Assembly: GCA_023053575.1 (NCBI GenBank)
Contig: JAKZAP010000016.1
Span: 19,486,030-19,550,029 of the forward strand
DNA from: Branchinecta lynchi
Lineage: Eukaryota; Arthropoda; Branchiopoda; Anostraca; Branchinectidae
DNA length: 64,000 nt
Reading direction: 5' to 3'
The notes below the pieces were generated by a model. That model ran no database searches. It was not told the DNA's origin and saw nothing but the letters and a program-made list of their open reading frames with translations. Shown here piece by piece: positions 10,700 through 21,816 of this stretch. Both the position numbers and the translations under genes were made by a program. Numbering within the stretch: position 1 is the stretch's first letter; the number at the start of each line of letters is the position of its first letter.

Positions 10700-11510
10700 G
10701 GGGTAACTTTAAACTAGACCTCAGTATTATCAAGTATACCAATTTTAAATTTGATATCTGCAACGGTTCACAAAATCTCAAATCGTGGGCAATCCGGGCC
10801 TGGTTGCCCATGGACGGAGGGCAATCTCAAGATTTTCTTCGCAGCCAGGGGGTATAGGTATGGGAAAGTTCGTCATTCTAGCTCCATCCGTGGTGAAGTT
10901 AAGATCTTAGCCACGGCGCAATTTGGGCCCAATTGCCAGAACCGGGTGAGTGTTGGGATTTTAGATTTGAAAAAGTGAAACTAGATGCCAGTTCCAACAG
11001 TAAGGCCAACTTTCAAATCGATGCCTGTCATGGTTCACGAGTTTTGAACTCCACTGTTGGACAATCTGGGCCTAATTGTCCCTGAACTAGGTGGGTTGGG
11101 GGGGGGGGGACCCCAAAAAGCACAACTAGACCACAGCGCCAATACTTGTGCCAAGTTTCAACTTGATCTATGTCATTGTTGACGGATTGTGATCTCCACT
11201 CAATGGGCAATCTGGGCCCAGTTGCCCCAGAACCTGGTGGATGTGGGGTGAGACCCCTAGACCCTACCCCTAGTTCAGCTAGACTCTCAGTGCGAACAGT
11301 TGTACCAGCTTTTAACTTCATATCTGTTATTACTCACCGGTTATGAACTCCACTCAATGGGCAGTCTTTGCCCAATTGTCCCTGAACCGGGTGGGTGGGG
11401 GAGTTGGGACCCAAAAAAGAACAACTAGACCACAATGCCCACACATGTACCAAGTCTGAACTTGATACATGCACTGGTTTACGCGTTATGATCTGCACAA
11501 AAAACGGTGA
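10700..11510. repeat. Degenerate tandem repeat, about 145-160 bp unit
   Basis: Five diverged units start near 10,715, 10,975, 11,121, 11,275 and 11,420. Each has AACTAGAC, then a CCAAGTTTCAACTTGAT-like block, then CTCAATGGGCAATCTGGGCC and CCTGAACCGGGTGGG. Spacing is irregular and one unit holds a G-run (11,097-11,109). The frames within it are not shared between units, so it is treated as non-coding. Confidence 0.65.
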
Positions 11511-12100
11511 AAACTGGAAGCCGAAAGCTGCTACAGCGCTCGCAATAGTGGAGCCACTCTGCTAAAAAAAAAAAACCTACACGGCTGAGAATAACGCATC
11601 AAATCCATATACAGCAAAACAACGAGCCTTTAAAGTTTAACTGGAAGGCCAACATATGTTTGTGTCATTTAAGCGGACACACTGAATTATTTGGATTTGC
11701 ATTCGGATTTTCTTGTTTTTCACTATCTGCTCTAGTTATGACGTTCAAAATATCTGCGGCCGTCCTCGCAACGTAAATTGTACTAAGACGCGGGAAATTT
11801 AATTGCAACACAAACGCGGCTTTTCAGTAGGCATTAGTGAGACTGATGAAGAGTGCTTAGTGCCTGAACAAAAACACAAAAAAAATTATAAATTTGTTCG
11901 TAAGGCATGTAACAAACATACAAGCGCATAGACGTACAACAAATCACACGGAAATTCCACTATTTGAAAATCGATTATTCGTGAATAGTGGAGCAACAAA
12001 GTAACACGCATTTTCATCGGGTCTTCAATCCAAATTAAGTGAATGAGTGATTGATAACTAATCGATAACTAAGTTGTCCTTTCTCAGACCTTTTCGGTAA
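11511..12100. repeat. Dispersed repeats incl. family S copy 3 (inverted)
   Basis: 11,690-11,900 matches 5,430-5,650, and 11,925-12,030 is an inverted family S copy with GATTATTCGTGAATAGTGGA and ATGCGTGTTA-like blocks. No gene is visible. Confidence 0.5.
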
Positions 12101-12264
12101 GCTTCAACACGCTAGGGAAATCCAGTAAAACACTACAAGACCTTAGCTCAGTCGATAATCTTTCCCTTACTAAAAGCCCATCACGTCCAATGCTAAACCT
12201 CGATCTACTAAGAACTACAACCGGACTACGGATCAGCTGCGAACTATGAGTTCCATGTCCATGA

Positions 12265-12660
12265 AAATAGATAGATAGATCAGTGTATTTCAAAAGCCCA
12301 AGGGCCATATACACAAACAAACAAAAACAAAAATATAACTAACACAATCAGACTCCTTCTTAACTCTAAATATTTGTCTATGTACACGCCCACTCGAGTA
12401 ATAACGGTAGGGTTAGTATTACTCAAAATTTCGGGAAGTGACAAAATTACACCCTCTAGATAAAATGTCCTTAAATCAGAAAGCTTCGGGCATCTACGGA
12501 GGAAATGGTCCAATTTTTCTTCCTCCTCACAAAGTGGGCAAGCATACCTCCCATCAGGAACCACACTACCTCTCTCAAAAACCTTCTGCCTGCTCTGAAT
12601 TGGAAGGCAGTTTGCTCTTAGTTAGATCCAACGACCTAAAACTTTCACGGGTCGATTTAA
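12265..12660 (-). pseudogene. LINE-C 3' relic (C-terminal zinc-finger region of ORF2)
   Basis: The minus-strand frame reads LRANCLPIQSRQKVFERGS then CPLCEEEEKLDHFLRRCP, a Cys/His cluster typical of the end of many LINE ORF2 proteins. A GATAGATAGAT tail marks the 3' end at 12,270-12,282. The same family recurs at 40,145-40,560 (minus), and a related, longer fragment lies at 45,578-47,130 (plus). Confidence 0.7.
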
Positions 12661-12860
12661 CTTAAAATACACTTCCTCTCTAAACCAAATTTTAACCACT
12701 TGATAATAACTTAATGTTATAGAACTATTAACAATACTCTGCCAACACTGGATTTCCTGACCTGTTCATGAAAATATGACGCATGGAAAGAATATTGATG
12801 TACTTCCCAACACTGCACTCCAAGTGCAAGGATAAGCTAAAGAATACTATATATTTTCAG

Positions 12861-13040
12861 CACAACAACTACGAAACAGTAGCTGAAGGATACGGAGGCG
12901 TCGGTTTTGTTGCCAACGCCAACGCTGACTTGCTGAAACTCTTCAGCGACGCCAGGGAACAGCACGCTCAGGGTAAAACAGTAGTGATAAACGCAATGAT
13001 CGGGAAAACGAAGTTCCGAGAAGGAAGTATTTCTGTGTAG
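12861..13040 (+). CDS. Terminal exon of a thiamine-diphosphate enzyme (acetolactate synthase-like)
   Basis: After an acceptor (ATATATTTTCAG) the frame HNNYETVAEGYGGVGF... runs in phase 0 to GKTKFREGSISV and a TAG at 13,038. The Tyr-Glu-x-Val...Gly-Gly-x-Gly motif and the ending VINAMIGKTKFREGSISV resemble the C-terminus of animal acetolactate synthase-like (ILVBL-type) proteins, which belong to the ThDP-dependent lyase/decarboxylase family. I judge ILVBL more likely than HACL1 because of the ending. No other exon of this gene was found upstream in the window, so either the rest lies beyond position 1 or this is an isolated exon. AATAAA at 13,316 could serve its mRNA. Confidence 0.55.
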   Translation, partial: HNNYETVAEGYGGVGFVANANADLLKLFSDAREQHAQGKTVVINAMIGKTKFREGSISV

Positions 13041-13315
13041 AAGCTTTCATTCCTAGTCGAAACCACAGTAGTCCATGTCCGGTCAGGTAACGGGAAGCAA
13101 CCTTTGTGATTTAATTTACATGTTTTTAATTCATTTTTTATATGTTTTTCATATCAATTTTCATTTCAGTCAATCATCATATTTTTTCCAGAATCTTAGT
13201 TTGATAGCATAGGACAAAAATAGTGATAGTTTTACTTTAGCTAAAGCAAGGTTCTGGTAGTATAACAATAATATTATAATCGCTTTTATTTAACTAAAAT
13301 GACGAGACAAAAAGG

Positions 13316-13321
13316 AATAAA
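13316..13321 (+). other. Candidate polyadenylation signal
   Basis: AATAAA 276 bases after the TAG of the thiamine-diphosphate enzyme exon. It is the first consensus hexamer downstream that I found; use is not proven. Confidence 0.4.
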
Positions 13322-14060
13322 TGTAAAGGTCATGTGTAAAGGTTTCTCATAATAAAACAAAACAAAACTTCGGACAAATCTGTAAAAAATACAGACATAA
13401 AACAGACATAACATTCAAAATAGTAAATTACGAAGAGAAACACTAAAAAATATAACCAGTAATGATGAAAACGAATTGTTGAATACAGCCAATACTTACG
13501 AAACCTAGAATTGGCCCAAATGATGCGACGTGACCTGATTTGGACTTGATGTACTGTGGTTACATTAACTGCCAATAGGGCAGAGTTGCGTTAACTCAAC
13601 TTAGGGGATACATTTTGTTACGTTTGATTTTTGTATTGTATATGTTCGGTCCTTGTTTTCTTTTCTGACTTTTACCAGGTTTTCAAGAGCAGCTTGAAAC
13701 TACTACTAGATTCCACTATCCACTTCGATATCGGAACGGGGCGAGGATTTCTGGATTCACTGTAAAAAGTTTCTTCAACTAGGATTAAGGTTAACTGCAG
13801 TATTTGCTAGTTGGATTAATCTTATATATCTCTGCATGCTGGGATAAGATTAATCCGAATGAGAGAAAATTTTATCTCAGTAGAGGCGAGATTAATCCAA
13901 GTAGGACATAATGCAAGGTTTCTTTTGTTACAGGGTTGGTTTTGTCAAACACGGGTTAGGGTATGAACATTGCTGGGACAGGCAATGTAGGTGGTTCCTT
14001 TTTAGTACGTAAATAACACTTTCGAATGTTTACCTTAACTGGCGTTTGATCACTTCTGAT
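13322..14060. other. 3' flank with TAATCC inverted repeat
   Basis: No gene seen. GGATTAATCTTAT (13,813-13,825) is followed by its exact inverse ATAAGATTAATCC (13,844-13,856), with a further GATTAATCC at 13,890-13,898. Confidence 0.45.
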
Positions 14061-14061
14061 A

Positions 14062-14370
14062 GGGCTGACTCGTGGCCGAGTGGTTATCGCGCCGGACTCG
14101 CAAGTGAAGAGTCGCTTGTTCGAGTCTCGGTAGTGCCTACTCTTTGATTTGGAACGGGGACTGGTGGCGTAACCCTGTAAGACAAGCCAAAGTCCACCCA
14201 GCTTCAAATGGGTACCTGGAGAAATCCGGGAAAGTGACAGGAAGGGTGTGTAAAAGCACAGGATGGCTGGCCCCCAACCCCCCATTGCACTTCCTGGCTG
14301 AGAGCCGAGAGTCGCAGATCAGCACCGCCAGCTTGGCCTGTCAAGGCTAGTGCTGATACCTTTACCTTTA
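14062..14370 (+). mobile_element. tRNA-derived SINE
   Basis: The head has an A-box-like GTGGCCGAGTGGTTA and, 37 bases on, a B-box-like TTGTTCGAGTCTC, the internal RNA polymerase III promoter of a tRNA (leucine/serine-like). A ~230-bp body follows that does not fold as a tRNA, ending in TACCTTTACCTTTA. It is not a functional tRNA. A hAT-type MITE sits just past its end. Confidence 0.65.
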
Positions 14371-14385
14371 GGGCTGGCTCTTGCC

Positions 14386-14596
14386 CAGGGCCGTATCCAG
14401 GGGGGGGGGGGGGGGTAGGGTGTTGCCCCCCCCCCCCCCCCCCCGAAATATACACAAATAATTATTTGTATATGCTTTTCCCTCTGATCTATGTCTTTTT
14501 TGTACTTTTTTGTCGGACCCGCACGCAACCTCCCCCCCCCCGAAAGGCAACACCCCCCCCCCCCCCCCCCCGAAAAAAATCCTAGAAACGGGCCTG
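14386..14596. mobile_element. hAT-type MITE with G/C runs, copy 1
   Basis: The ends are CAGGGCCGTATCCAGG and CCTAGAAACGGGCCTG, imperfect inverted repeats. The flanking 8 bp CTCTTGCC is repeated exactly at 14,378-14,385 and 14,597-14,604. An 8-bp duplication and CAG...CTG ends are diagnostic of hAT transposons. The interior holds two G-runs and C-runs of about 10-20 bases. A shorter relative is at 34,196-34,346. Confidence 0.8.
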
Positions 14597-14604
14597 CTCT
14601 TGCC

Positions 14605-15419
14605 GATGAAAAATTCCTTGACTGTGTAGTTGTATGAAGAAGTTGCATGTATTGATATGTAGTAGTAGGGAATACTCAGAATCAACAGGCCTCCGACTGG
14701 GTTAATCTTAAGTAGTAGTATCCGATAGCATCCGATCCTGCTGTAGTAGTATCCAATTTGCTAGTAGTAGCTTCGAGAACAAATAATCAGATAGAACTTC
14801 TGTCTTTAGTCGCAAGCGACTACGAAAACCCCGACAAAACTTAGAGGACCTAGAGGTATTTATTCGAGCTTTGAACTGGTGTTGATACCCGTCTACTCCT
14901 CTTCCGTCTTCGCCGTTGCTTATCGCACAAGTAGCGATTTAACAGCGATTTAGCTATTTGTAGAGTTAACGAAACGTAATGTGGCTCGAAGCTAGTAACC
15001 TCCGCTCGTTCGTAGCGGACAGGGTATGGGGAAATATCTGACTCCCGCATAGTCATATTACAGAGATAGGGAGACGAAGGTTCTATCAGATTATTTATTT
15101 TTGGTGGCATTCAGTGGCAACAGTCACTACTGCATGCTACTTTTTCGTACAACTTCATACGACTAATTTTCGAAAAACTGTCCTCATCCCCGAAAATGGG
15201 ATCTCAAACAACTGCGTTGTCATGCATGATTGCTCACAGTTCACACCACAACGCTGCAACGGGGAACTGATCTCTTGCAACAAGATCATTCTACAGGGTA
15301 GACCCTGGGACCTCCACTGCTTGTGAATTTTTCAAACGTCATTTAGATCAGATCGTTCTGAATGAAGGTTTACTGGGAAGGCATTTGTCCCCCCCCCCCC
15401 CCCCGCGAAATCGTATTAA
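14605..15419. other. No gene recognised; short TAGTAG-rich patch
   Basis: 14,705-14,770 has repeated TAGTAGTATCC words related to the TACTAC-rich patch at 18,840-19,080. A C-run lies at 15,390-15,404. The frames here look random. Confidence 0.45.
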
Positions 15420-16258
15420 ATTAAATTTTATTTGTAACCCGTCTGGGTAAAGACGGAGTATGGTAAAAATAATGAAAAGAGAGAGAAACAACACAACAAC
15501 AACAACCAAAATAGTTAAAATTCAGTAAACCGGAACATCATAGAGCTCCATGGGTGGCTACAGTTTTCCTTCGTCCTGTTGATGGGTCTCAGGATAGCCG
15601 CAGGCGGATCAGCTATATGGAAGTTTTCGATGTGATGGTTGTTCCTTGTCCGGGGGGGGGGGGAGCAAATATTTGGAAAGTCGAAAGAAAATGGAACGAA
15701 TTTGACGAAGATCTTACTGATGATGGTCGAGACAGGGGAAAGATACAGAACATATGTAAGAGCAGTGGCATTGTAGGTGTAATCAGGAAGCTTTTGGTTA
15801 AACGGCAACTTTCCAGACACGATGCGGGCATAAGCTCGACTGATGCGCTTCAGCAAATGAGCTGTCAGTAATTTACGAGTCGTTTTCGTTGAATCTCCGA
15901 TTGGCAGTCCTAGACCCCTAGGTACTTCAGACTGGATTTGCTCTGGACTTGGCATCATATAAGGTCGATGATCGTTGGCTCACTCGAATGGTTATTAAAC
16001 ATCAAGATTTCCGTTTTTCCCTTGTTGAATTCAAGTCCAATGCCAGCATATGCCGAAACTAGTGATTGGAAAGCACTTTTGATAGCATTTGCAAACTGAC
16101 TAATGTTCAGAATGTCAAAACTCACGTCGACACAAGTGCAAGGGGTGACAGCATTGTCAAATAACGTAGTGCTAGTAATTGCTCCTTGCCTGACTCCTTT
16201 AAAAATTCTGACTTCAGGGAGCTGTAGATTGAATTCTAAACTGCTGAAATTGGAACAC
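15420..16258 (-). pseudogene. LINE-A second relic (reverse transcriptase 3' part)
   Basis: On the minus strand 16,215-15,960 reads RIFKGVRQGAITSTTLFDNAV and, after loss of the YADD region, GLEFNKGKTEILMFNNHS. 15,958-15,515 continues GLPIGDSTKTTRKLL...RTRNNHHIENF, alignable with residues of LINE-A at 2,271-1,850. It is stopped and shortened. Its upstream side ends exactly where the GGGATCCC element begins (16,259). Confidence 0.7.
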
Positions 16259-17809
16259 TTTTTGGGATCCCAAAACGTAAGTGGAGGGATACCTATGACA
16301 TCGCAAAAGTTGTCCGTCTGTCCGTCCGTCCGTCTGTAAGCACGATAACTCTCGAAGGGAACGAGATATTTTGATGAAACTTGGTGTGAGGGTTCGTTGG
16401 GTCGTCGGACCAGTCAAGTTCGTAGATGGGCTTTGTAGCTCTACATTTAGGGGTGGGGGAGGGGATCCAAATTAAGGGACAAACAAAATATTTTGAAACA
16501 GCTAATGTGATAGTCAATTATGGGGTAAGAAGACATGCTGAACACGATGGTGAAAACTATTTTGTCATCGGACAAGTAGTTCGCCCGGAATCCGGCCAAA
16601 ACCGGAAAGTTTGTTGAAAGTAAAAGTTTTATTTGAAGTTGATTAGATGTTCGATTTAGGGGTAGGAAGACATGCTGAAGACGATGGTGAAAACTATTTT
16701 GTCATCGGACAAGTAGTTCGCCCGGAATCCGGCCAAAACCGGAAAGTTTGTTGAAAGTAAAAGTTTTATTTGAAGTTGATTAGATGTTCGATTTAGTGGT
16801 AGGAAGACATGCTGAAGACGATGGTGAAAATTATTTTCTCGACGGACAAGTATTTCGCCCGGAATCCGGCCCAGACCGGAAAGTTTGTTGAAAGTAAAAG
16901 TTTTATTTGAAATTGATTAGATGTTCGATTTAGGGGTCGGAAAACATGCTGAAGACGATGGTGAAAACTATTTTCTCGACGGACAAGTATTTCGCCCGGA
17001 ATCCGGCCCAAACCGGAAAGTTTGTTGAAAGTAAAAGTTTTATTTGAAGTTGATTAGATGTTCGATTTAGAGGTAGGAAGACATGCTGAAGACGATGGTG
17101 AAAACTATTTTCTCGACGGACAAGTATTTCGACCGGAATCTGGCCCAAGCCGGAAAGTTTGTCAAAATTAAAAGTTTTATTTGGAGTTGATTAGATGTTC
17201 GATTTAGGGCAAGAACGCATGCTGAACACTTATGTGAAAACAATTTTCTACCCGATATGTAGTTCGTCCGGAATCCGGCCAAAACCGGAAATCTGTTGGA
17301 AGTCAAAGTTTTATTTCTAGTTGATTAGATAAACGATTTAGGGTAAGAAGAGATGCTGAGTCCCTGTATGACAATCATATTTTACCCGGACACATAGTTC
17401 GACCGGAATCCGACTGGAATCGGAAAATTTGTTATAAGCTAAATTTCTATTTGAAGTTGATTAGATGTTCATTACTGGGGAAAGAAGATACCCTGATTTC
17501 GTCTTTGAGCTTTCTTTTTTCGCCGGACAAGTAGTTCTGGAGTTCGGCCGGAACCGGGAAATTGGCAGAAGTGGCAGGAAGTTTTCGTCAAAACAGATAT
17601 GACTTATAGGGGTAAAAACAACAGGCTGAATCCAAATCTGAACTTGGTTTTCTCAGGTGATTAGCTATTTGGCCTTAATCTGTTTCTGAATTTTAGTTGT
17701 AAAAATGTTCAAGGAGTCTGGCGAAGACTGGATCTGGCTAAGACAAGACCCAGTTGTCTGGATCAGATATTGAATTTTTGGGATCCCATCGAAACCTTTG
17801 GTCTTGTTC
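16259..17809 (+). mobile_element. GGGATCCC element, copy A, with ~137-bp tandem repeats
   Basis: The left end is the palindrome TTTTGGGATCCCAAAA, then ACGTAAGTGGAGGGATACC and a GTCC/GTCT microsatellite. The right end is TTTTTGGGATCCCATCGAAA followed by CCTTTGGTCTTGTTC. Between them about eight units of ~137 bp start near 16,524, 16,661, 16,798, 16,935, 17,072, 17,207, 17,341 and 17,478, each containing GACATGCTGAA and CGGAATCCGGCC. Copy C at 25,931-27,213 is inverted and almost identical in its first 300 bp. No protein is encoded by the element that I recognise. Confidence 0.8.
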
Positions 17810-17989
17810 ACATTGGACTACTCGAAGATTGGCATACATTTCTTCGTAACTCTGATGACGCCAGATTGCACACCACGAGTGCGAAACTCTAGCAGTACTT
17901 GTGGGTGGATCGACAGAATCAGAGGATCTTCGACGTCATGACCCGACAATGCGAATGAAGTTTTCGTCCGATCAGCTTTCTGGAGTATG

Positions 17990-18240
17990 CGTTTTATCGG
18001 ACGAGTTGACCTTTTTCAGCTAATCCGACGCAGTGTTTTGCGTTGCTTGTTGCACGATCGTATAAATATTCCTTTGGGCCAAGCTGACTGCGAATCATCG
18101 TTGATTGCTCTAAACAGTCAGCTGATTTTATTCGAGGATATTTCGGCCTTCTTGGCAATCACGATTACAATCCGATAACCTGATCTAACAACCTGTCCAA
18201 ATTCTTTCCACTCTATTATTTCAACTTTCACTGCCTTTAT
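17990..18240. repeat. Penelope-type repeat with decayed hammerhead-like motif
   Basis: CCAAGCTGACTGCGAATCA and GGATATTTCGGCCTTCTTGGC occur here in the order seen in the PLE relic at 41,840-41,900. The CTGANGA box is missing on the minus strand. No ORF. Confidence 0.4.
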
Positions 18241-18289
18241 GAAAAAAATGGAGTAAAAAACTGGTGGTTGGTTGGTTTTGTTACATCTG

Positions 18290-18600
18290 CGGTTATGTGC
18301 ATGTTTGGCTACCGCTGAAGTAAATAAATAAATAATTTAATTCAGAGTGTCTTTTACAAAAAACAGTGACATATATATCATCACAGTTAAGTGAATAATA
18401 ATAATATAATAATATAATTGGATTAATAAGGCTTTCGCCTCTATATATTTCCCGGGACACTTTACACACTAAATTGAATTTCAGCCAGGTGGTAGTCGAC
18501 ACCTGCTTTGAATTGGTTGATATTTTCGGCGTTTACAACACTTTCTGGGAGATTATTCCAATATTCTACTATTCGCAGCTGGACCTAAGTTCCAGCTGCG
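18290..18600 (-). pseudogene. LINE-D 3' relic (ORF2 C-terminus)
   Basis: The minus strand reads VEYWNNLPESVVNAENINQF then KAGVDYHLAEIQFSV and a stop (about 18,570-18,465). WNxLPxxVVxA...FKxxLD is the classic C-terminal motif of CR1/Jockey-like LINE ORF2. The plus-strand sequence at 42,180-42,260 carries the same ending. 18,600-18,720 is part of a second, oppositely oriented copy joined at a GCAGCTGGAC/GTTCCAGCTGC inverted repeat. Confidence 0.7.
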
Positions 18601-18839
18601 AATATAAAGTTCATGATTTTAAAATACAAGTCATCAGTATCTGGATGCTGGAATCATCACCTGTCTGAAATTCAATTAAGTGTAAATTTATAGAGGCGAA
18701 TGCCTTTTTGCTGCAATCACATTGTTATTATTCATTATTAATATCAAACACGAATTAACATGACAGGTTAAAAGAATTACAAAAGCAACTCGCCATATTT
18801 GCAATCCCAGTCCTGTTAAGGTCCTCCCCGATGAGAAAT

Positions 18840-19080
18840 GTATCTCAAAAAGTACTTTGAAGTAGTACGAAAAAGTAGCATGCAGTACTAACTGATGCTA
18901 CTACATGCTTCTACTTCAAGGCTACCGTGCTACTGCATACTACTATATGCTACTATTAGCCAGACTGTATGCTACTATGGCAAGACAGGATGCTACTGGA
19001 TACCACTACTTAAGATTGGACCAGTCTGAGGCACATTAAATGATAGTATTCTTTGCTATTACATAGTATTACATGCAACT
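18840..19080. repeat. Degenerate TACTAC/ATGCTACT-rich repeat
   Basis: At least ten irregular words such as GCTACTAC, TGCTACTA and AGTACTA occur within 240 bp. It is low-complexity DNA, related to 14,705-14,770. Confidence 0.55.
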
Positions 19081-19214
19081 TTTTCTTACTACTAGCATAC
19101 TACAACGCAGGCTACAAATTTTTCATCGGGTCTTCAGGCTCAAAGCAAGAGGGGGAACCGTTTTCTAGCTTTTAGCCTGAAGAGAACAAGCCAAGAATGT
19201 ACAAATTCAGCTCG

Positions 19215-19400
19215 AATAAAATTAGCTGACGTATCCGTTTAATGCGGATATTTATATATATTCTATTTATTCAAACAATGTTTACAACGGATACGTCAGC
19301 TATGATTCTTCGTCAGCGATATTTCGGCCCTTCTTGGCAAGGGTCCTCGTCAGGCTGTCAATCCTCTGGTTCAACTTTGGGGAAAGGAAACAAACCTGAT
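19215..19400 (-). repeat. Penelope-type terminal repeat with hammerhead-like core
   Basis: Inverted arms AGCTGACGTATCCGTT (19,222) and AACGGATACGTCAGCTA (19,286) lead into the hammerhead motif at 19,311-19,360. The continuing GGAAAGGAAACAAACCTG is also found at the LINE-B 5' end (about 9,990-10,005). Confidence 0.55.
19311..19360 (-). ncRNA. Hammerhead ribozyme-like motif (core intact)
   Basis: On the minus strand CTGACGA (19,353-19,347), a stem II of CCCTT...AAGGG with one bulge, GAAA (19,325-19,322) and TATC precede GCTGAC, which partly pairs with the upstream GACAGC. All invariant hammerhead core residues (CUGANGA, GAAA, NUH) are present. Stem III would be only the palindrome ATAT, as in the small dimer-forming hammerheads known from Penelope-like retroelements. 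It is antisense to opsin 1 and about 3 kb upstream. Confidence 0.6.
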
Positions 19401-20516
19401 AACAGGTTTGTTTCTAGACCCTGTTTACTGTTTGCCACAGTTCCATTTTGTTTGTTGTCACTGTTTCTGCTAATCCCATTAGTTGGATTAAGGATTTCAA
19501 CCGTAAGTTGGGATATCAGAAGCCATATGAGTTTGATTTCGTTAATTCTGTCTCCTAGAATATATAAAGCTGGAGAATTCTGGAATTCTACAATAAGTCA
19601 CTGAAGAGTAGGCTCTTGTGTAAGAGTACCTCTTCGTGCTACCCAGGTAAGCTTTACATTCTTGTCAGTTACAAAAACGCCTATTTTGTAGTTCCTGAGG
19701 AGAATAGTTAATTCAGTTTTCTGAAGGTTATGTATCTGGGAACTAACTCTGCCCTCTGAGGGGCTCTCTGTCCATAATCGTTGTACTGGGGTCTGGATTT
19801 GTGGCGCTTGATTTTTACCGTTTTTCCGTTGTCATGCACAATCAGCGATTTATGGTAACGCCCGTATCGCCTCAGCGTCACAATAGTAAAAATGTAGGAT
19901 TAATTATTGTTCCACTAAAAAGTTAAAAATAATCACCTGTTTCTAAACCTTTTCAGATTCTTTTTGGTAACGTGATTTCTCAGCCTGTGTATTCTGACGT
20001 TTCGGTCTTAACCGAATCGCTAAGCGGAAAAACGGTTACTACTTACTACTTCTTTACAATGCACATGCGTAAAATATATGCTGTGTCATCAGTTTTGCTC
20101 TCCTTATTGTTTTTCTTCTTTCCTTTTTTCTCTTCCTTCTTTGCTCCGTTCTATTCTGTGTGAAAATATGGGTAATAAATGCATATCTCTCTGGAAGTGC
20201 GATTTAAGACTACTTACTACTTTACTATCGTTAGCTCTTCCGTTAATTTAGCTGGTGCAGCAAATTATTTAGCAATCAAGTAAGCCGTTGGAATACTCGA
20301 GACTCACCTCTCTTTCTTAGTGCTTTCTCCTACTGCTTTGCGCAAAAGAAAAATTGTTGAAAATAATCTTTCCTTGCCCAGTTTACCTTAACATACGTTT
20401 CGGAAATTAAGGAACATAACATATGACGTAGTATTCTTTTTTCAGGAAAAGTTAAAATCACCTACAAGGTTTCGAAAGACGTGCTAAATATCAGTCATCT
20501 TTTATGTACTGCTCTG

Positions 20517-21753
20517 TTTTTGGGATCCAAAAACGTAAGTGGATAGGCCTACCTATGACATCGCAAAAGTTTTCCGTCTGTCTGTCCATGTGTCCGCACG
20601 ATAAATCTCTAAGGGATTGGGCTATTTTGATGAAACTCGGTAGGAGGATCCTTTGAGTCAAAGTACAGGTAAAGTTCGGAGGTGGGCTATGTAGCCCTAT
20701 ATTAGAGGGTGGGGGAGGGGTTTCAAATTAAGGGGTAAAGAAAATATTTTTGAAAGCTATTGAGATAGTTGATTTAGGGGTAAGGAGACATCCTGAACTC
20801 TATTCTCTCGCCGGACAAATAGTTCACCCGAAATCCGGCGAAAACCGGAAAATTTGTGAAAAGTTAAAGTTTAGTATGAAGTTGATTAGAGGTTCGATGT
20901 AGAGGCAAGGAGACGTGCTGAGTCCGAATATGAAATTTATTCTCTCGCCGGACAACTAGTTCGGCCGAAATTCGGCCAAACCGGAGAATTTGTTATAAGT
21001 AAAAGTTTTATTTAAATTTAACAGGATGTTCGATTTTTGGGTAAGAAAACATGCTGAATTCGCATATAACAATCATTTTCTCACCGGATGTATAGATTGC
21101 TCGGAATCCGGCTGAACCAGAAAATTTGTTAAAAGTAGAAGTTTAATCTAAAGTTGATTAGAGGTTGGATGTAGGGGTAAGGAGACATGCTGAATTCGTT
21201 TTTGAGCTTTAGTTTTTTGCCAGACAAGTAGTTGGTCCGGAATCCGGCTGAAACCGGAAGTTCAATTCAATTCAGTATAATCTAAAAAACACATAACGGA
21301 CAAGCCGATGGGTCGTTTTTACGTCAATACATAACGTCATAACAGAATAATCTACAAGTATATACAATTGTGCGACATTTATACCGACATCTTATGATAA
21401 ATATGATCAATATACAAATACATTAAATTAAAAAGTTGGGCAGAACTAAGGGAGGAAGGAGATACGACGTAGGCTATAGGGTAGACCATATGCTGAATCC
21501 ATTTGAATATATGACAGCGCAAAACGGATATTTGAATATTTCTGAACTTGTTGAAATTCAGCTGGCGTATCCGGTTTGCACTGTCAAATACGAACTTGGT
21601 CTTCTGATCATTACCATTGGCCTTAACCTGTTTGTAATTGTTAAAAGTAAACATGTTTAAGAAGTCTGTTGAAGACCAAATATTTACCAAGACCGAACCA
21701 AGTCGGGATCAAATATTAAAGTTTCGGAATCCCATCGAAACCTTTGGTTTTGT
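20517..21753 (+). mobile_element. GGGATCCC element, copy B (diverged)
   Basis: It starts TTTTTGGGATCCAAAAACGT and ends GGAATCCCATCGAAACC followed by TTTGGTTTTG, with about five ~135-bp units (CGGACAA.TAGTTC, GGAATCCGGC words) between. It is clearly older than copies A and C. It sits directly upstream of the conserved opsin 1 promoter, where copy 2 of the duplication carries a LINE fragment instead. Confidence 0.7.
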
Positions 21754-21816
21754 TTCTTTTGTTTTTCCTACTTCGTTTTCTACTTGATTTCGGTAGTGAT
21801 AACACAAATAATAAGC

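Noticed and set aside
14062..14140. Functional tRNA gene
   Set aside because: A and B boxes are present but acceptor and anticodon arms do not fold; the body is that of a SINE.
14204..14685. Glycine/proline-rich minus-strand ORFs
   Set aside because: They are created by G and C runs inside the hAT-type MITE.
16793..17306. Series of 72-79-codon minus ORFs
   Set aside because: They repeat with the ~137-bp unit, whose length is not a multiple of three, so the frame changes from unit to unit; satellite shadow.
16259..17809. Helitron interpretation of the GGGATCCC element
   Set aside because: No TC start, no CTRR end with hairpin, and no A|T target; the ends are palindromic instead.
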